Part shown: positions 12,780-24,300 of the stretch, in pieces
Numbering within the stretch: position 1 is the first letter of the stretch
Layout: each line of letters opens with the position of its first letter
Notes under the pieces: generated by a model
What the model saw: only the letters and a program-made list of their open reading frames with translations
Databases searched by the model: none
What the model was told of the DNA's origin: nothing
NCBI GenBank assembly: GCA_015039365.1
Contig: WION01000271.1
Coordinates: 1-64,000 of the forward strand
DNA length: 64,000 nucleotides
Source: Amanita rubescens
Taxonomy: Eukaryota; Basidiomycota; Agaricomycetes; Agaricales; Amanitaceae
Direction: 5' to 3'
Program-made: the position numbers and the translations under genes

Positions 12780-14581
12780 TTACTCTCCATCGCTGACATC
12801 GTCGTCGCTGTCGTTGTCGTGATTTATTTTCCTTCTGTTAGCAATCGCCTTGCTAGTGCGAGACTTAGTCGCCTTAGTCGCCTTAGTCGCTGTCGAACCG
12901 CCCATCCGCTTAACAACCTCCCTGACTTCGTTCGCCAATTCTCTTTCATCGGTGTCCGAAAGGTTAGGGTGACTTCCTGTTTCAACGCCTGCTAAACGCT
13001 GCAAGATCTGTATCTCCTTCCCCCATACTTCTCTTGGCTTTTCAAATGATGGCGTCTCGAGTATGAGAGGAATGTCCTGAACCCGATGATCGCTTAGAAT
13101 GTGAGCAAATGTTCGGATTCCAAGGAAACCTCTGAGGGATTCAAGAACATAAGGAAGACACCATTGTAAGGCAAGAAAAACATACAGCCCGATGTTTTCG
13201 TGCCTGTCCCGCTTAGAACCGACATCAACCTTTGAGTCGTTGAGGTGCATCCCCCGTAAATACTTCAAGCCCACTTTCTCGTCAAATTCGGATACTAGGG
13301 GATGGGGTGAGCATCGATCCTTTCGTTAACCGCGCGCATACGTACGCATTGCACTATTAGAACATGAATTTAGTGGAGACTTTTCAATAACTATGGACTT
13401 ACTTCCAACCTTCCTTCGTACGGATGTCATAACCCTGTAAAGTATTGAGTTAGATGTCAAGTTGGAGAAATGAAAACGCACCGCCGCAAACATATGGCCT
13501 ATTCGAATGCATTTATGTATCGGTGATCAACTATATAGCATAACGGGCCTGAGGCGACGTACAGGAATCCAGACATACACCGACCCTAGATTTGTCTTCC
13601 ACGAGGTTGATTATTCCCGCTAGCTCTGCGTAGTTTGAACCTATAACATTCCCTGATCCTGCCTGAATTGAGCAAGTGAGCGTGATGGACATAGGGTGAA
13701 GATAGACCAACCATATTCTCAATGACAATTTTCACATGTTGTGTTTCCTTATGGGCCCGGTTAATGCCTTCAGCAATGTAAGATATACACTCGGCGGTGC
13801 TAATGGCACCGACGGTAGATCCTGGACTATTAGAAAAAAGGATTAGAAACGCAGAACAGCACGCAAACCAACTTACTGAAAGTTGTACAACTCGAGACCA
13901 AGCAGTTCACAACGTTTCAGATCGTCGATAAAACACTCGTAAGATTTTTCACGTTTTGCGCTATAAAATGCGGAATGCATAAGGCAGATACATGTGTAAG
14001 AAAATTGTAGCGCACGCATCGGGATTCCCCAGGTTGACGAGATAGCTCCCATGAGGAAGAATGACGCTAGTCGCGTAGTCGTACCGTTTCAGGCGCGATT
14101 TGAACAAAGAAATGGATTCTTCAGTTAGTGGAGGGCCATTCCATTTACGCTGGCTCTTGAGGAAGAGGGCGAACGCGTTAGCGCTGACCGAGGGGAATGT
14201 TTAAGCCTGCATCCTGACTCTTGCATATGAAGACGCACCCAATTGCCGCAGCATTCAACACTGCATTTTCTACACCACCCGCACTCGATACGTGTGCTCC
14301 AATTTTCCATGGACAGCCTTTGTTTCTGTCGAGAAATTCTGTATCGTCCGCATCAAGTACTTTGGCCTTTCGTTTTCGGGATGTTTGAGGTGGAGGGTGA
14401 ACGTCTGCTTCGCTCCGAGCTTAGAAAAAAGTCAGCTTGTGCATGCTGGGAAACAGTTGGGAACGAAACTCGTAGTGGCAATCGTTTTCTTGCTCGCACG
14501 GGCCGAGTCAGGCTTGTTCGCGTCGTGCGCCTCTGGTTCCACCACAACTTCCCTCGTTGCTAGCCGTGCAGATCTCCTCAT
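12780..14581 (-). CDS. APN1: AP endonuclease Apn1 (endonuclease IV family)
   Basis: Eleven exons on the minus strand: 14581-14470, 14419-14239, 14183-14016, 13960-13877, 13826-13712, 13662-13563, 13498-13482, 13434-13403, 13353-13346, 13294-13186 and 13131-12780. They sum to 1278 bases, 425 residues plus stop, with every junction in phase. All nine zinc-ligand contexts of endonuclease IV are present: PHGSYLVNL, YNFHPGS, VIENM, CLDSCH, GMHLNDSK, DRHENIG and PLILETP. The family cleaves DNA 5' to abasic sites in base-excision repair and removes blocked 3' ends. The N-terminus is basic (MRRSARLATR, later SRKRKAK), fitting nuclear targeting. The C-terminus adds a Lys/Thr- and Asp-rich tail. Length matches fungal Apn1 (about 370-430). 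Exons of 8 and 17 bases are unusual. Two decayed fragments of this gene lie at 17.6 and 24.1 kb. Confidence 0.95.
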
Positions 14582-14805
14582 GATGTACGCTGAACTGTTT
14601 GAGTGTTTGATACGTGCCAAGAAGCTGGTCTGGAAGAACCTTGGCGAACCGGGCAACAAGGGCATAAACCTGACCCAGTATGCGTCTGTGTTTTGCCACG
14701 TCCAGAAAGTCTGATTTATCAAATTCGTATTCTAACACTTCCGTTCGGAGGACAGGTCTCTCGTCACTTGAAATACACAAGTACGATCCCTGAACTATTC
14801 AACTC

Positions 14806-15419
14806 TCATCTACATTGCCCCATGCTCCGGGCGTCCCTTTCCAACCACAGTTGATCCCGCACTGATGGCATCCACGGATCCAGCTGGTCAAAATACCACT
14901 TCGGTCGCACAGAAGGATCGAGTTTCAGCTCTGCCTTCACCATCGAAATGACATCTTCTTCATCCTGCTCAATGAGCTGCTTCCCTTTCATTGTATAGTT
15001 TGAATACAACTCAAGGACGAATTGGCAGTCGGTAGTCGGTCCGAAGGGGACGCAGAGCCCGAGTGGATAATAGACTTTCTCCGATAAAATGGGGACTTCG
15101 CGCATAAAACGTTCAGGATCCCTACTGTTTCGCTCCGCAAATTCGCGGAGATCGCTAGCTTCAAGGGGAATCCCATAATGAACGGTGGGGGGATTTGGAT
15201 TGGATTTCGTGACGCGGAACTCATCGCCTAACTGTTCCATGGGGCATCGTGGTGCGTATGCTTTGAGAAGCTTCTGCTCGTCAAGACACGGCAAGTTTAT
15301 GTCAGTAAGAAATAACAGGTGAAGGTTGAACATACAGGGCGATGCCGTAAACGTAGCTGGTACAGAGCTTCCCAGGTCTCTTCGTCTGCCGCATCTGAGT
15401 CGGAGTCACTGCCAGCCAT
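14806..15419 (-). CDS. Unknown family, tandem copy 1
   Basis: Two exons, 15419-15336 and 15273-14806, around a 62 bp intron (GTATGT...CAG), phase 0, give 183 residues from the MAGSDSDSD start. The start is acidic (Ser/Asp/Glu), then comes a globular-looking part with KLLKAYAPRCPMEQLGDEFRV and a central YPLGLCVPFGPTTDCQFVLELYSNY block, and near the end RPKWYFDQLDPWMPSVRDQL. I do not recognise the family. No catalytic motif or transmembrane segment is visible. It is followed by two closely related copies on the same strand, each with the same intron position. The copies differ mainly in codons, which suggests at least this one is under constraint. Confidence 0.7.
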
Positions 15420-15651
15420 GGTATAGCAAGAAACGAAGGTATTCCAGAGACGGTGATAATGGGAGGAAATAAGCCTCGTCGCACTGGTAGTAGGGGCGTG
15501 CAATGAGGTTTCTTACGTGATGATGCTAGCAGCTAACACTTCGGTTCCAAGTTGGAGGACAGGCCCGATCTCGTCACTCAGTGATATCATACACAAATAC
15601 GATCCCTGAACTATTCAAAGCTCATCTAGTACATTTCCCGCTACTTCAACT

Positions 15652-16247
15652 TCAGGCGGCCCTTTCCAACAACAGTTGGTCCCGTACTGACGGCATCCAT
15701 GGATCCAAATGGTCAAAATACCACTTCGGTCGCACAGAAGGATCAAGTTTCAGCTCTTCCTTCAACATCGAAATGACATCGTCTTCGTCCCGCTCAACTT
15801 TGAGCTGCTTCCCTCTCATTGTATAGTTTGAATACAACTCAAGGACGAATCGGCAGTCGGTAGTTGGTCCGAAGGGGACGCGGAGCCTGAGTGGATAGCG
15901 AACTTTCTCCGATAAAGTGGGGAGTTCGCACATGAAACGTTCAGGATCCCTACTGTTTCGCTCCGTATATTCGCGGAGATCGCTAGCTTCAAGGGGAATC
16001 CCATAATGAACGATGGGGGGATTTGGATTGGATTTCGTAACACGGAACTCGTCACCTAACTGTTCCATGGGGCATCGCGGTGCATACGCCTTGAGAAGCT
16101 TCTGCTCGTCAAGACACGGCAAGTTTATGTCAGTAAGAAATAACAGGTGAAGGTTGAACATACAGGGCGACGCTGTAAACGTAACTGGCACAGAGCTTCC
16201 CAGGTCTCTTCGTCTGCCGCATCCGAGTCGGAGTCGCTGTCAGCCAT
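15652..16247 (-). CDS. Unknown family, tandem copy 2
   Basis: Exons 16247-16164 and 16101-15652, same intron position and phase as copy 1, give 177 residues starting MADSDSDSD. The central block reads YPLRLRVPFGPTTDCRFVLELYSNY and the end WMPSVRDQLLLERAA. It is six residues shorter than copy 1 at the C-terminus. The frame is open throughout. Function unknown; same family as copies 1 and 3. Confidence 0.7.
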
Positions 16248-16445
16248 GGTATAGCAAGAAATGAAGGTATTCCAGAGATGGTGATAATGGGAGGAAACAA
16301 GCCTCGTCGCAATGGTAGTAGGGGCGTGTAAAAAAGGCCCTGAGGTTTTTTACGTGATGATGCTAACACTTCGGTTCCAAGTTGGAGGACAGGTCCGATC
16401 TCGTCACTCAGTGATATACATAAATAGGATACATTGCCCACTACT

Positions 16446-17038
16446 TCAACTCCTGGCAGCCCTTTCCAACAACAGTTGGCCCCGCACCGACGGCCTCCAC
16501 GGATCCAAGTGGTCAAAATACCACTTCGGTCGCACGGAAGGATCAAGTTTCAGTTCTTCCTTCAGCATCGAAATGACATCTTCTTCGTCTCGCTCAACTT
16601 TGAGCTGCTTCCCTCTCATTGTATAGTTTGAATACAACTCAAGGACGAATCGGCAGTCGGTGGTCGGTCCGAAGGGGACGCAGAGCCCCAGCGGATAGCG
16701 GACTTTCTCCGTTAAAATGGAGACTTCGCGCATGAAGCGTGAAGGTTCCCTACCGTTTCGCTCCGCATATTCGGGGAGATCGCTAGATTCAAGGGGAATC
16801 CCATAATGAATGGTGGGGGATTTGGATTGGAGTTCGTAACACGGAACTCATCGCCTAACTGTTGCATGGGGCTTCGAGGTGCGTATGCCTTGAGGATCAG
16901 CTGCTCATCAGGACACGTCAATGTCAGTAAAAAAATGAAGTTTAAAGTTGAACATACAGGGCGACGCTGTAAACGTAACTGGTACACAGCTTCCCAGGCC
17001 TCTTCGTCGGCCGCGGAGTCGGCGTCGCTTTCAGCCAT
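16446..17038 (-). pseudogene. Unknown family, tandem copy 3, frameshifted
   Basis: Exon 1 is 17038-16958 (27 codons, MAESDADSAADEE...) and exon 2 would be 16900-16446. Exon 2 is 455 bases, one short of a whole number of codons. The loss maps to the G run near 16815, which has five Gs where copies 1 and 2 have six, between the NPNPP and IHYGIP parts of the protein. Downstream the family sequence continues in the other frame to the normal end. Either this copy is a young pseudogene or the assembly lost one G. Confidence 0.75.
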
Positions 17039-17099
17039 TGTATAACAAGAATTATTCCAGAGGCGGGCCGGTAGAGGGAGGAAAAGTCGTACTACAATT

Positions 17100-19760
17100 T
17101 ATGTAGCAATTACGTGACTCGGTGGACCCTTTGATCTTTTCCTAATGTTCCGAAATCATTGTGGGCCATCAATGTTGTCAATGTGGAACAATGCGGACTT
17201 CGAATCGTGGCGCAAACAATACTACATGAGTTCTGGGGCTTAATAATATGACAGACCCGCATCAAGCGTTGAATTTTTTTGGTCTGCATTGCTGAGTACT
17301 TTTGTAGCCTGAGTCGGATTTCATTGAGAAGGCTGTCTTCGGACCTGATAAGCTACGCACATGCGAATTATGAGACGGGTTTGGACAAACCTTCTTGACG
17401 AGACAATAGGTCGCACGAGCATTCTTGCCAGGGAAGTCGAGGTCCAGAGGGACTCGAGTAATTCACGTCCGGGCGTAACTGGGCACGTTACCAGCCCGTC
17501 AGCAATACACTCTAGGTATCTGTTTCTCTTGTCGGCGTAAGCCATGCGCCCTTGTTTGGGCTGCGAACTGCCCCGGTCATACTCTTTGAACAGGTTAGCG
17601 CTGACCAAGAGGAATGTTTAAACCTACGACTGACTGCTGGACAGGAAACCCAAAGGCTTGCCGCCGGATTCACACTATACTCGAGACATCTGCATCGATT
17701 TTCTCCGTATGGACCTCAGAAATGGTAGGTATAAGGTAGCAATTTTCTTTCTGACAAGATTTGTTTAGCTAAAATCTGGCGTGAAAAAAGTCTAAACGAA
17801 CCATAGATTGCTGACCATGTTCGTCGCTAACATTCGCTTTCTTAAATTATCTGTTGCACGATTTCGCAAGCCACGATTTGAATTGAATTGCAGAGTAGCA
17901 TTGGAGGACGGACTTCGTCGCCTTGCCATAAAGGATCTAAAGATAAGCGATCTAGAGTCTATCCACCGACCCTTTGCGTTCCAACAAGCTTTAAAGGATT
18001 GGGAACTCGGAGCTGAGGACGCCTGCTGAACCGTCTCCTATAAATTCAAAACCAAGCTTAAAAAGCTTCCAGAAGGCCGCCAGGCTCTACGGTCATAAGC
18101 ATCGACTCAATTGCTTATTGATTGCATAGCTTACCGCGTTTCGACTGCTGCATGCACTTGACGATAGGTTCTTCCGTCGGTAGTGCCAGCTCTACAACCA
18201 TCTTTGGCAAATGAAATGGGAGGTTCATGAAGTAACACGACCTCTTCGACAGCTCTGATGGGGATATTATCGACTGCGGGTCGTCACCAGTCCACATCTA
18301 AGACGCATTCAATAGATGTTTTTTTATAGGGAATATCGTTAATGCAAAACGTACACAATAAATTTAATGCAAGAGACGTTAAACTGCGAGTTTTGCAGGC
18401 CCTTCTGGACAGAGCTTGTGGATTTATGATGGGCACAACAACGAGATGGCACTTACATAAACTGCGAGCAGCGACAACGGTGCTTGTTTCATCGTCACCA
18501 TCAGCGGCAAACCCAGCCGAATTCTGACAACAAGCACCCTAAATTCCAGACACGACCAAGAACGTAGCTCTGGCATCCCTTCCTCATCCTCACCATCTCT
18601 TCTGCTGTTCAGGGGACTTCGTTCCCACCTTACTCTGACGAAGGATGTTTAAAAAAAGTATCATTGCCGTCTGACGTTTCGTCGATGACAAGTGACGGCA
18701 TAGGAGCAGTTGGCGAAGAGGTTTAGCACGACGAAGAAAAGGAAGACGAGGGCAAAAGGAAAGGGTACATTTCATCCGCAACAGACCCGTCTACCGTTCT
18801 TTCCTCAGCTACCTCTGTCGTGGAGCAACCGCAGCAATCGTATCGACCACGACTTCACCTCCTCCTGCTCTGGCACTCGAATAATCATGGACATCCCTCC
18901 AATCAGGGTGAGGATGAAATGGAATACACCCTCCCCACGTCAAACGTCGTGTCATGAGGATATCTACTGCCGTGCCTTCTCTAATCACGGACGCGCGTTT
19001 AGTGAGCCGCACACTCGAGCCATCGTGATGCTGCTGGGCCCTGGGGCCGGCGTGACGACCAGACCTCGCAACCTGGCCAATAACGACAATGGGTTTCCCA
19101 ATGTCGTGCCGCCGACATTCGTCCACGAGTCTCTTTTTCTTTGTGGATGATGTTTATATTCTGCGAATGGAGATGGGTTGGTTCAATGCAATGAAGAGGT
19201 TTGATATCATGCCCGTGAGTGATGTTTCGATGTTGAGGGTTGAGAATTTCTTCTTGATCCTGGTTCAGCAGTGCAATCAACAACAAGAAGACGTAGCAGG
19301 GCTCTTGCAGACGCTGGAAGAGGAGCTGGCATCGGCGAAAAAGACGGCTATCACGTACGCGGTGAGTCTTCGTTCGCCCAATTTAATCCCCATGCTTACA
19401 ACCAGCGACAGATTTCAAGCATTCAGAGGCCTGTACCAGAAAATGTTCGGAGGCAAGTTCAGGACGACGTTAAGAGTTCCTTATGTGACACAGACTCAAT
19501 TTGTTTACTACTGTACCATTCAAAATTGGAACGAACATTGTCCTCATCATACTCTACAGAAATCACGTACTTATTAGCGAAAGGCTATATCAAGATAAAG
19601 CAATCGTAATCAACGTATTATCTTTGTCGCACGCTGAAATCATTTTGCAAGACAGAACGAGAATGGAACGGTTTCAATACTTTGGTACATTCATAAGCTA
19701 TTCCTACGTGCAGCACTCTATTGTATAAGTGGATCCCGCGCCAAGTAGCGAGGGGACAAG
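17100..19760. other. Mostly unassigned interval with one chimeric gene fragment
   Basis: Apart from the fragment at about 17.5-17.7 kb there is no recognisable gene. A frame at about 19250-19380 on the plus strand contains a short Glu/Leu-rich stretch (LLQTLEEELASAKK) that could be the remnant of a coiled coil, but no start, domain or splice chain could be fixed. Confidence 0.4.
17517..17720 (-). pseudogene. Chimeric fragment: arrestin-like gene piece joined to APN1 piece (copy 1)
   Basis: Bases 17517-17570 resemble 32700-32750 of the arrestin-like gene (shared 'tctgtttctc' and 'gtaagccacgcgc'-type words, coding SAWLTANEEK there). From about 17590 the sequence resembles the intron 2/exon 3 border of APN1 (shared 'ggttagcgctgacc' and 'ggaatgtttaa'), continuing with weaker similarity to APN1 exon 2 to about 17720. 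No open frame survives. The same joint occurs again at 24.1 kb. Confidence 0.6.
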
Positions 19761-19867
19761 CCTACCACCATTCTCGACTCAAGAAACTATACGCAAGCCT
19801 CTTGTGCTCGAACACAATACGGCTCGCTAAGTTACGTAAAAACGGATTCTGAGATTCGCGACAGAAC

Positions 19868-21496
19868 TTAGTCCACAATTCCCAGGCCCAAGTTTGGTTG
19901 ACCACCAGCGTAAGTGAGTCCGGAAGGTACGCAATTACCAACAATAATGTCCCCTGTTGAAATCGTGTTTAGTATGTGATAAGAATCTAGACTACGAGCC
20001 AAACCTACCATCCGCCTGTCGATACTACTCAATTCAGAATCATGATAATAAAGAACCAGCTGCTTAAGATTTGTGCACTTGAGAAACGCCAACTCATTTT
20101 CCGTTTGATGGATACATTGACACAGAACCTCATAGAAAATCCCAAGGCGTGTTAAGGATTTGGAGTGACGAGACAGGATTCTCACTGTGGTAGAACAGAA
20201 TGACTCATGGTAGGGACACAATATCGTTAGGCTGATAATGTGAGGATGATGGTCGAGATATTCGATTGCAAGCTGGTCTATTTCCTTTAACGTTATGGTT
20301 GGAGGAAATATGCCTTGTCTCAGCAACTCGTTCAAGATGCGGGAGTCAGCGATATCGATGGAAGTCAAGGAGCGGATATGAGGTGCAAGAGCTGCCAAGT
20401 TACGGAAGGAATGAGAAAGGGAAATGTGCTCCAGTTTTAGGGGGTAATCGGCAGGTACATATGCAAGCATTTGTGCAAGGTCAATGTTTTCGACATCAGG
20501 CCAGGAATGTGTCACTTCTAGATGCGTTAAGTTGGAGTTTGCCGCAATGATCTTCCCAGCTGCATTAATTCGGGGAAGGTTAAAGTCGAGGTCCGGAGGA
20601 CGGTATAACAAGCCCTCTGGAAATTCGTGATAAAATCTGAACCCGAGCTTGCGCAAATTGTGCAGCTTGGAGAAGCACTTGACGAGGTGGTTGAACTCCT
20701 CCAAGGCTTCATCCATGACAAGGAGAAGTTCACTGAGTCGAGGCAATCGTCGGAGTAGTTTAGCTGTGCGAGAGATTATCCACTTCGGATCATTGAGATG
20801 CACGCTCCATCTAAGATACAATCAGCCATTTTTCCGAAAATATAACGCACGACGTACACAACGCAGGAAACATTAGGTAAATTGAACTTGGGCGTGCAGG
20901 GCACATACAGCCTGAGTTTTGCAAAAGTGCGCAGGGCAGCATTGAACAGTATTGTGGGCACAATCCGCGGGTGCATGATTGGGGTGACAAGATAGAAAAA
21001 GACGATGCTCGCGGCATTCAGAAATATGTAACCAATCAAGGGTACTTCACGAAAAGGTATCGTAATGCTGTCTCCATCAAGCCAGTACCAAGTCCGAATG
21101 AAAAGGGCCGTCGTCACGTTCAATTGCTCATTTGGTTTTGAAGACAAGAGAGTCAGGAGCTGGTGCACATTGGACAATAGATCCTCATCGGAAGGGTGGA
21201 ATGCTTTGATATGGGAAGAATACACCCTAGGTTTAACAATTGCGTCGAACCGTCTGCAGACAAGGCGGAGAGTTTTGATTTCATCAAAAGTCGTGCCTAA
21301 ATTCCCTACGAACTACGAGAATACGAACGGTCAATCAGATGCCGTAGCTACAGAACATGAGCACGCATACCTCGGTGACAATGTAGTGATGTATCTCGAC
21401 TGGAAGGTCCATGAAGCTGAGTCGCGTGCGCTGCTCAGGTATGGCCGGGCTCGCAGCGATGGCATTGTGTTTTTTGCCAGGGAATCTGAATTTCAT
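19868..21496 (-). CDS. F-box / leucine-rich-type protein
   Basis: Three exons, 21496-21371, 21312-20858 and 20810-19868, joined across introns of 58 and 47 bp in phases 0 and 2, give 507 residues from ATG 21496. A second in-frame ATG at 21412 starts directly at MDLPVEIHHYIVTE, the N-terminal helix of an F-box. The next exon continues with TLRLVCRRFDAIVKPRVY, the usual second half. The remainder is a series of loose leucine-rich segments (LPRLSELLLVM, NLTHLEVTHSWPDVENIDL, SLTSIDIADSRILNELL, SLTRLGIFYEVL). Such proteins act as substrate receptors of SCF ubiquitin ligases, the F-box binding Skp1. This gene is only distantly related to the F-box genes at 25-31 kb. Confidence 0.8.
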
Positions 21497-21599
21497 AGGA
21501 AGTTCTGGAGGGATGTTGAAGCTGAAGGCAAAGCTGCCAGAAAGCTGTGCGCTGGAATTCGGATGCAATAACTGATTGCTGACGCAATTCAAGCTTCGC

Positions 21600-22290
21600 C
21601 GAAAATTGATTGGATACTCGTATTTGATTCGTGATGGGCATGCGGTTTAGGTGCCTTTCGGTTGCAGTCGGCATTCGTGACACTTCGGCCGCTCAGCGTT
21701 ATCATAGTGCATTTCGATCCTTCGGACCTCGCCTTGACTTGCTTCGCACAACCGAATTAGTATCCTACATGGCCTTACTTTACCCTTTTGTTAACGTTGT
21801 TATTAGGTTGAACGAACGTAAATGTTTGAACGTCGTGTTAACAGAGATTATATCAGATGATGTGCATATGTTGATTATGTCGATGGATGGAGCATGTGAT
21901 AACATTCCATTGCGCGTTACAGCATCCAGGCGCGATATCCCACGATACAGGATCAACTGTGGCGCCTTGTTCGAGATAAGGACAAGTATTGACCTGACCT
22001 GAGCCAGCCTTACGTATCGCGAATCCAATCCGCATACACGGACTATGGATTTGTGTACATGCCTGGGATGGATGATATCATTTATTCCGGGAGACATATT
22101 TTTCTCGGCGGTGAGAAAAACTTGACCATCGAGGGTGGTGCTGAAGCGCAAGGAGGCAGTTTGGGTGATGTTGATAGTAGAGCGTTTGGTGGTTGGGTAA
22201 GATCGTTGGAAGGCTGGGAAGAACCAGTCACGATTGGGTAGTGTACCGCCCAAGGACCGCAACGTTCGACTTTAAGGGCATAGGCGGCTC
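21600..22290. other. Unassigned 0.7 kb between F-box gene and F-box fragment
   Basis: Overlapping frames on both strands (up to 160 codons on the minus strand) lack a proper ATG and a known motif. Nothing else was seen. Confidence 0.35.
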
Positions 22291-22299
22291 TGAATTTTG

Positions 22300-22639
22300 A
22301 ACCGATCAGTCATCTGCTTTCGAACATGCGATAGCATTTGTTATACGGGCTTCGGATGGGATATAGACGAACACTCGTCTCCATAACTGGGGCGTAGCTA
22401 GCGCGAGTGTCCGCCACATTGAGCATATGGAACAAAGCAGGAAAGGATTTGATCGTCCGGGTTCTCCGATTGGGCATAGTATGAGACTCTTTGTGAAGTT
22501 CCAAGTCAGTGGGTAGAACAAGAAGGAAGATCTTGCTGAGGACCTCCAAAGGAAGGTTATGAATGGCGCCGAGCATATCGCCGGAGCCAGCGCTTTCAGC
22601 CTGAGATAGCCTGGTACCCGGCGCTTGAACAGTCAGCAT
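22300..22639 (-). pseudogene. Truncated, frameshifted F-box gene copy
   Basis: Starts at ATG 22639 with MLTVQAPG and continues through the F-box core IHNLPLEVLSKIFLLVLPTDLELHKE, closely matching the intact genes ending at 26913 and 29284. Near 22455 an extra T (run of three, against two in the intact copies) shifts the frame. The continuation (SICSMWRTLALATPQLWRRVF) lies in the next frame and similarity stops at about 22300. Only the first 110 or so codons remain. Confidence 0.85.
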
Positions 22640-22869
22640 GGTGCGGGGCGAGATTTTGTAAGAGTTCGGATCGAAGAAGCCTTGAGCGTTTATCTGTGCG
22701 AGTAAACTGGTAGGACTCGAGAAAGAATCGGTCATTGGCCAGTGAAGCGAAAGAAAGATGAGACCGACCGTATACCAGAAAACCCTAATCTCGCTCGAGT
22801 GCCAAAAGGAAAGCCACACTCGCTGGCACACGCACGAGTCTAATAATTTTATGTTCGTGCAGCTGATTA

Positions 22870-24045
22870 CTAGCAAACGCAAACGGGAGACTGGGATGTA
22901 CATTGTGCAGGTGGGGTATGCAAACTAGTAAACTAAAAAAAGAAAGCGTAAACGTTAACTAGATTTGGAGAACAGAGACTACGCAAGGGAGAAATAACAG
23001 TGTATGAGGCCCATACAGCAACAGCCTTGCTTTCAGTGAGAAAACGCAGAGATGAACGTAAACCAAAAAGCGATACTAGATCATAACAAAACTTCACCAC
23101 TCAAGCGCTCAATCTCCAAGCAGTTTCGGCCGTAATGGAGGTGGATTCGCAATCGTCCAATCACCCACCATCCCCGCCATCGGCTGCTGCTGCTGCTTCG
23201 ACTTTCCCGACTCGACCTCCAAAGGATTCATGGCCATCTGCGACGCCCGAACGTCTTCCTCCTGCGGAGGCCGAGGCAACGGAGACCCGTCTCGGTGAAG
23301 ACGTGTACGACATTCCAGAGGTGCCCCGCCGGTGATGCTAATAGCACTGGATAGGAGCACTGACGTATCCGTTCAGGTACATCGGTGGCGCCTCCCCGCT
23401 CAAAGCGGAATCCTGAGCTTCATACTTGGCCCTGAGCAAGGCTTTTCCTCGCTGCGCTCAACACCCGTTGTCCATTGCCATCAGGTAAAAGCGCTCTGCT
23501 CTGATAGGATCCGCAAGTCGGCTTCCTCAACTTCACCTTCTCCTCACCCTCCGAAGGCATCGCCATCGGCGAAACACGCGCGTCTTCCTCCCGCGCCTCC
23601 TTGATATGCTCCTGTGGCGGCCGAGACATCAACGCCAAAGTCTCAGCGAAGACGTGCAATGGAGGGAGGTGCCCCGCCTCCCGCGCTGCTGCTCGCACTA
23701 ACCAACCAATCGCTGACGTATCCGTTCAGGTGGCGGTGCCTCTTCACTAGGCCCTGAGCAGTGTTTTTTTCGGCTGCACTCAATATTCGCTGATTCCATC
23801 AGCGACGGGTGGTAAAGGCACCTGTCTGCTCCGGAGGAAGAAGTGGAAACGAGAGATCCACTGTGTGCGGGCGTCGTCGAGCTGGCGGGCATAGATCCAT
23901 TGCCACGGGGTGATGTCTGGGGGGCAGTAGGACTAGGTGCGCGTTGGCAGCAGCACCTCGAGCTTCGAACCGCCGACGTGGTAATGGCGGCTAAAGCACT
24001 ACGCTGGTCCACGTGCTGGGGTTGGATCATATCCGTTTCTCCTCG
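22870..24045 (-). pseudogene. Decayed copy of the arrestin-like gene's 3' end
   Basis: From the stop at 23109 the minus strand reads the same C-terminus as the intact gene at 31161 (AGMVGDW-IANPPPL-PKLLGD), preceded by LPRPPQEEDVRASQMAMN and other pieces, with deletions and frame changes up to about 24045. Downstream (22870-23108) it keeps the 3' flank of the intact gene, including a run beginning 'agcgtaaacgttaactagat'. It was copied together with the adjacent F-box fragment. Confidence 0.8.
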
Positions 24046-24300
24046 TCACCGTAAGCCACGCGCCACTGTTTGGGGCTGACATGTTACGCTGCTGCTGCGG
24101 ACTGTATTCTTTGAACGCGTTAGCGCTGACGAAGAATGCTAGTGACTCTGGAGCGGAGAGATCGACGCACCCGACAATTTCTATTTCATTCGAGAAATTC
24201 CGAGTTGTACAGATGAAGTATCTTGGGTGTTCATTTTGCTCGAGGTGGAAGGTGAATGTCAACTTCGTTAGAAAAAAGCCAGCTTGTGGACGCTCAGAGA
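24033..24300 (-). pseudogene. Chimeric fragment: arrestin-like piece joined to APN1 piece (copy 2)
   Basis: Bases 24033-24100 match the SAWLTANEEK part of the arrestin-like gene near 32700-32765. From about 24108 the sequence matches APN1 from exon 3 back through exon 2 into intron 1 (shared 'gaacgcgttagcgctgac', 'cgagaaatt', 'gaggtggaaggtgaa', 'ttagaaaaaa' and 'cagcttgtg' words, compare 14172-14440), with an internal deletion. The 'ctttgaac(g)' joint also occurs at 17590, so both fragments derive from one earlier fusion. Confidence 0.7.

Larger units (their letters stand above)
14736..17090 (-). repeat. Tandem triplication of an approximately 0.8 kb gene unit
   Basis: Three head-to-tail units (about 14736-15520, 15535-16350 and 16360-17090) each contain the unknown-family gene plus its flank. 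Conserved non-coding blocks such as 'acgatccctgaactattcaa' occur downstream of copies 1 and 2, and 'ggaggacagg' in all three. Copies 2 and 3 are closest in the exon 2 end. The spread of differences suggests local duplication followed by divergence. Confidence 0.85.

Noticed and set aside
19250..19580. Coiled-coil gene
   Set aside because: Only a short helical stretch is visible and no start, end or intron chain could be supported.
21780..22262. 160-codon minus-strand frame
   Set aside because: No ATG start, no motif, and several competing frames on the other strand.
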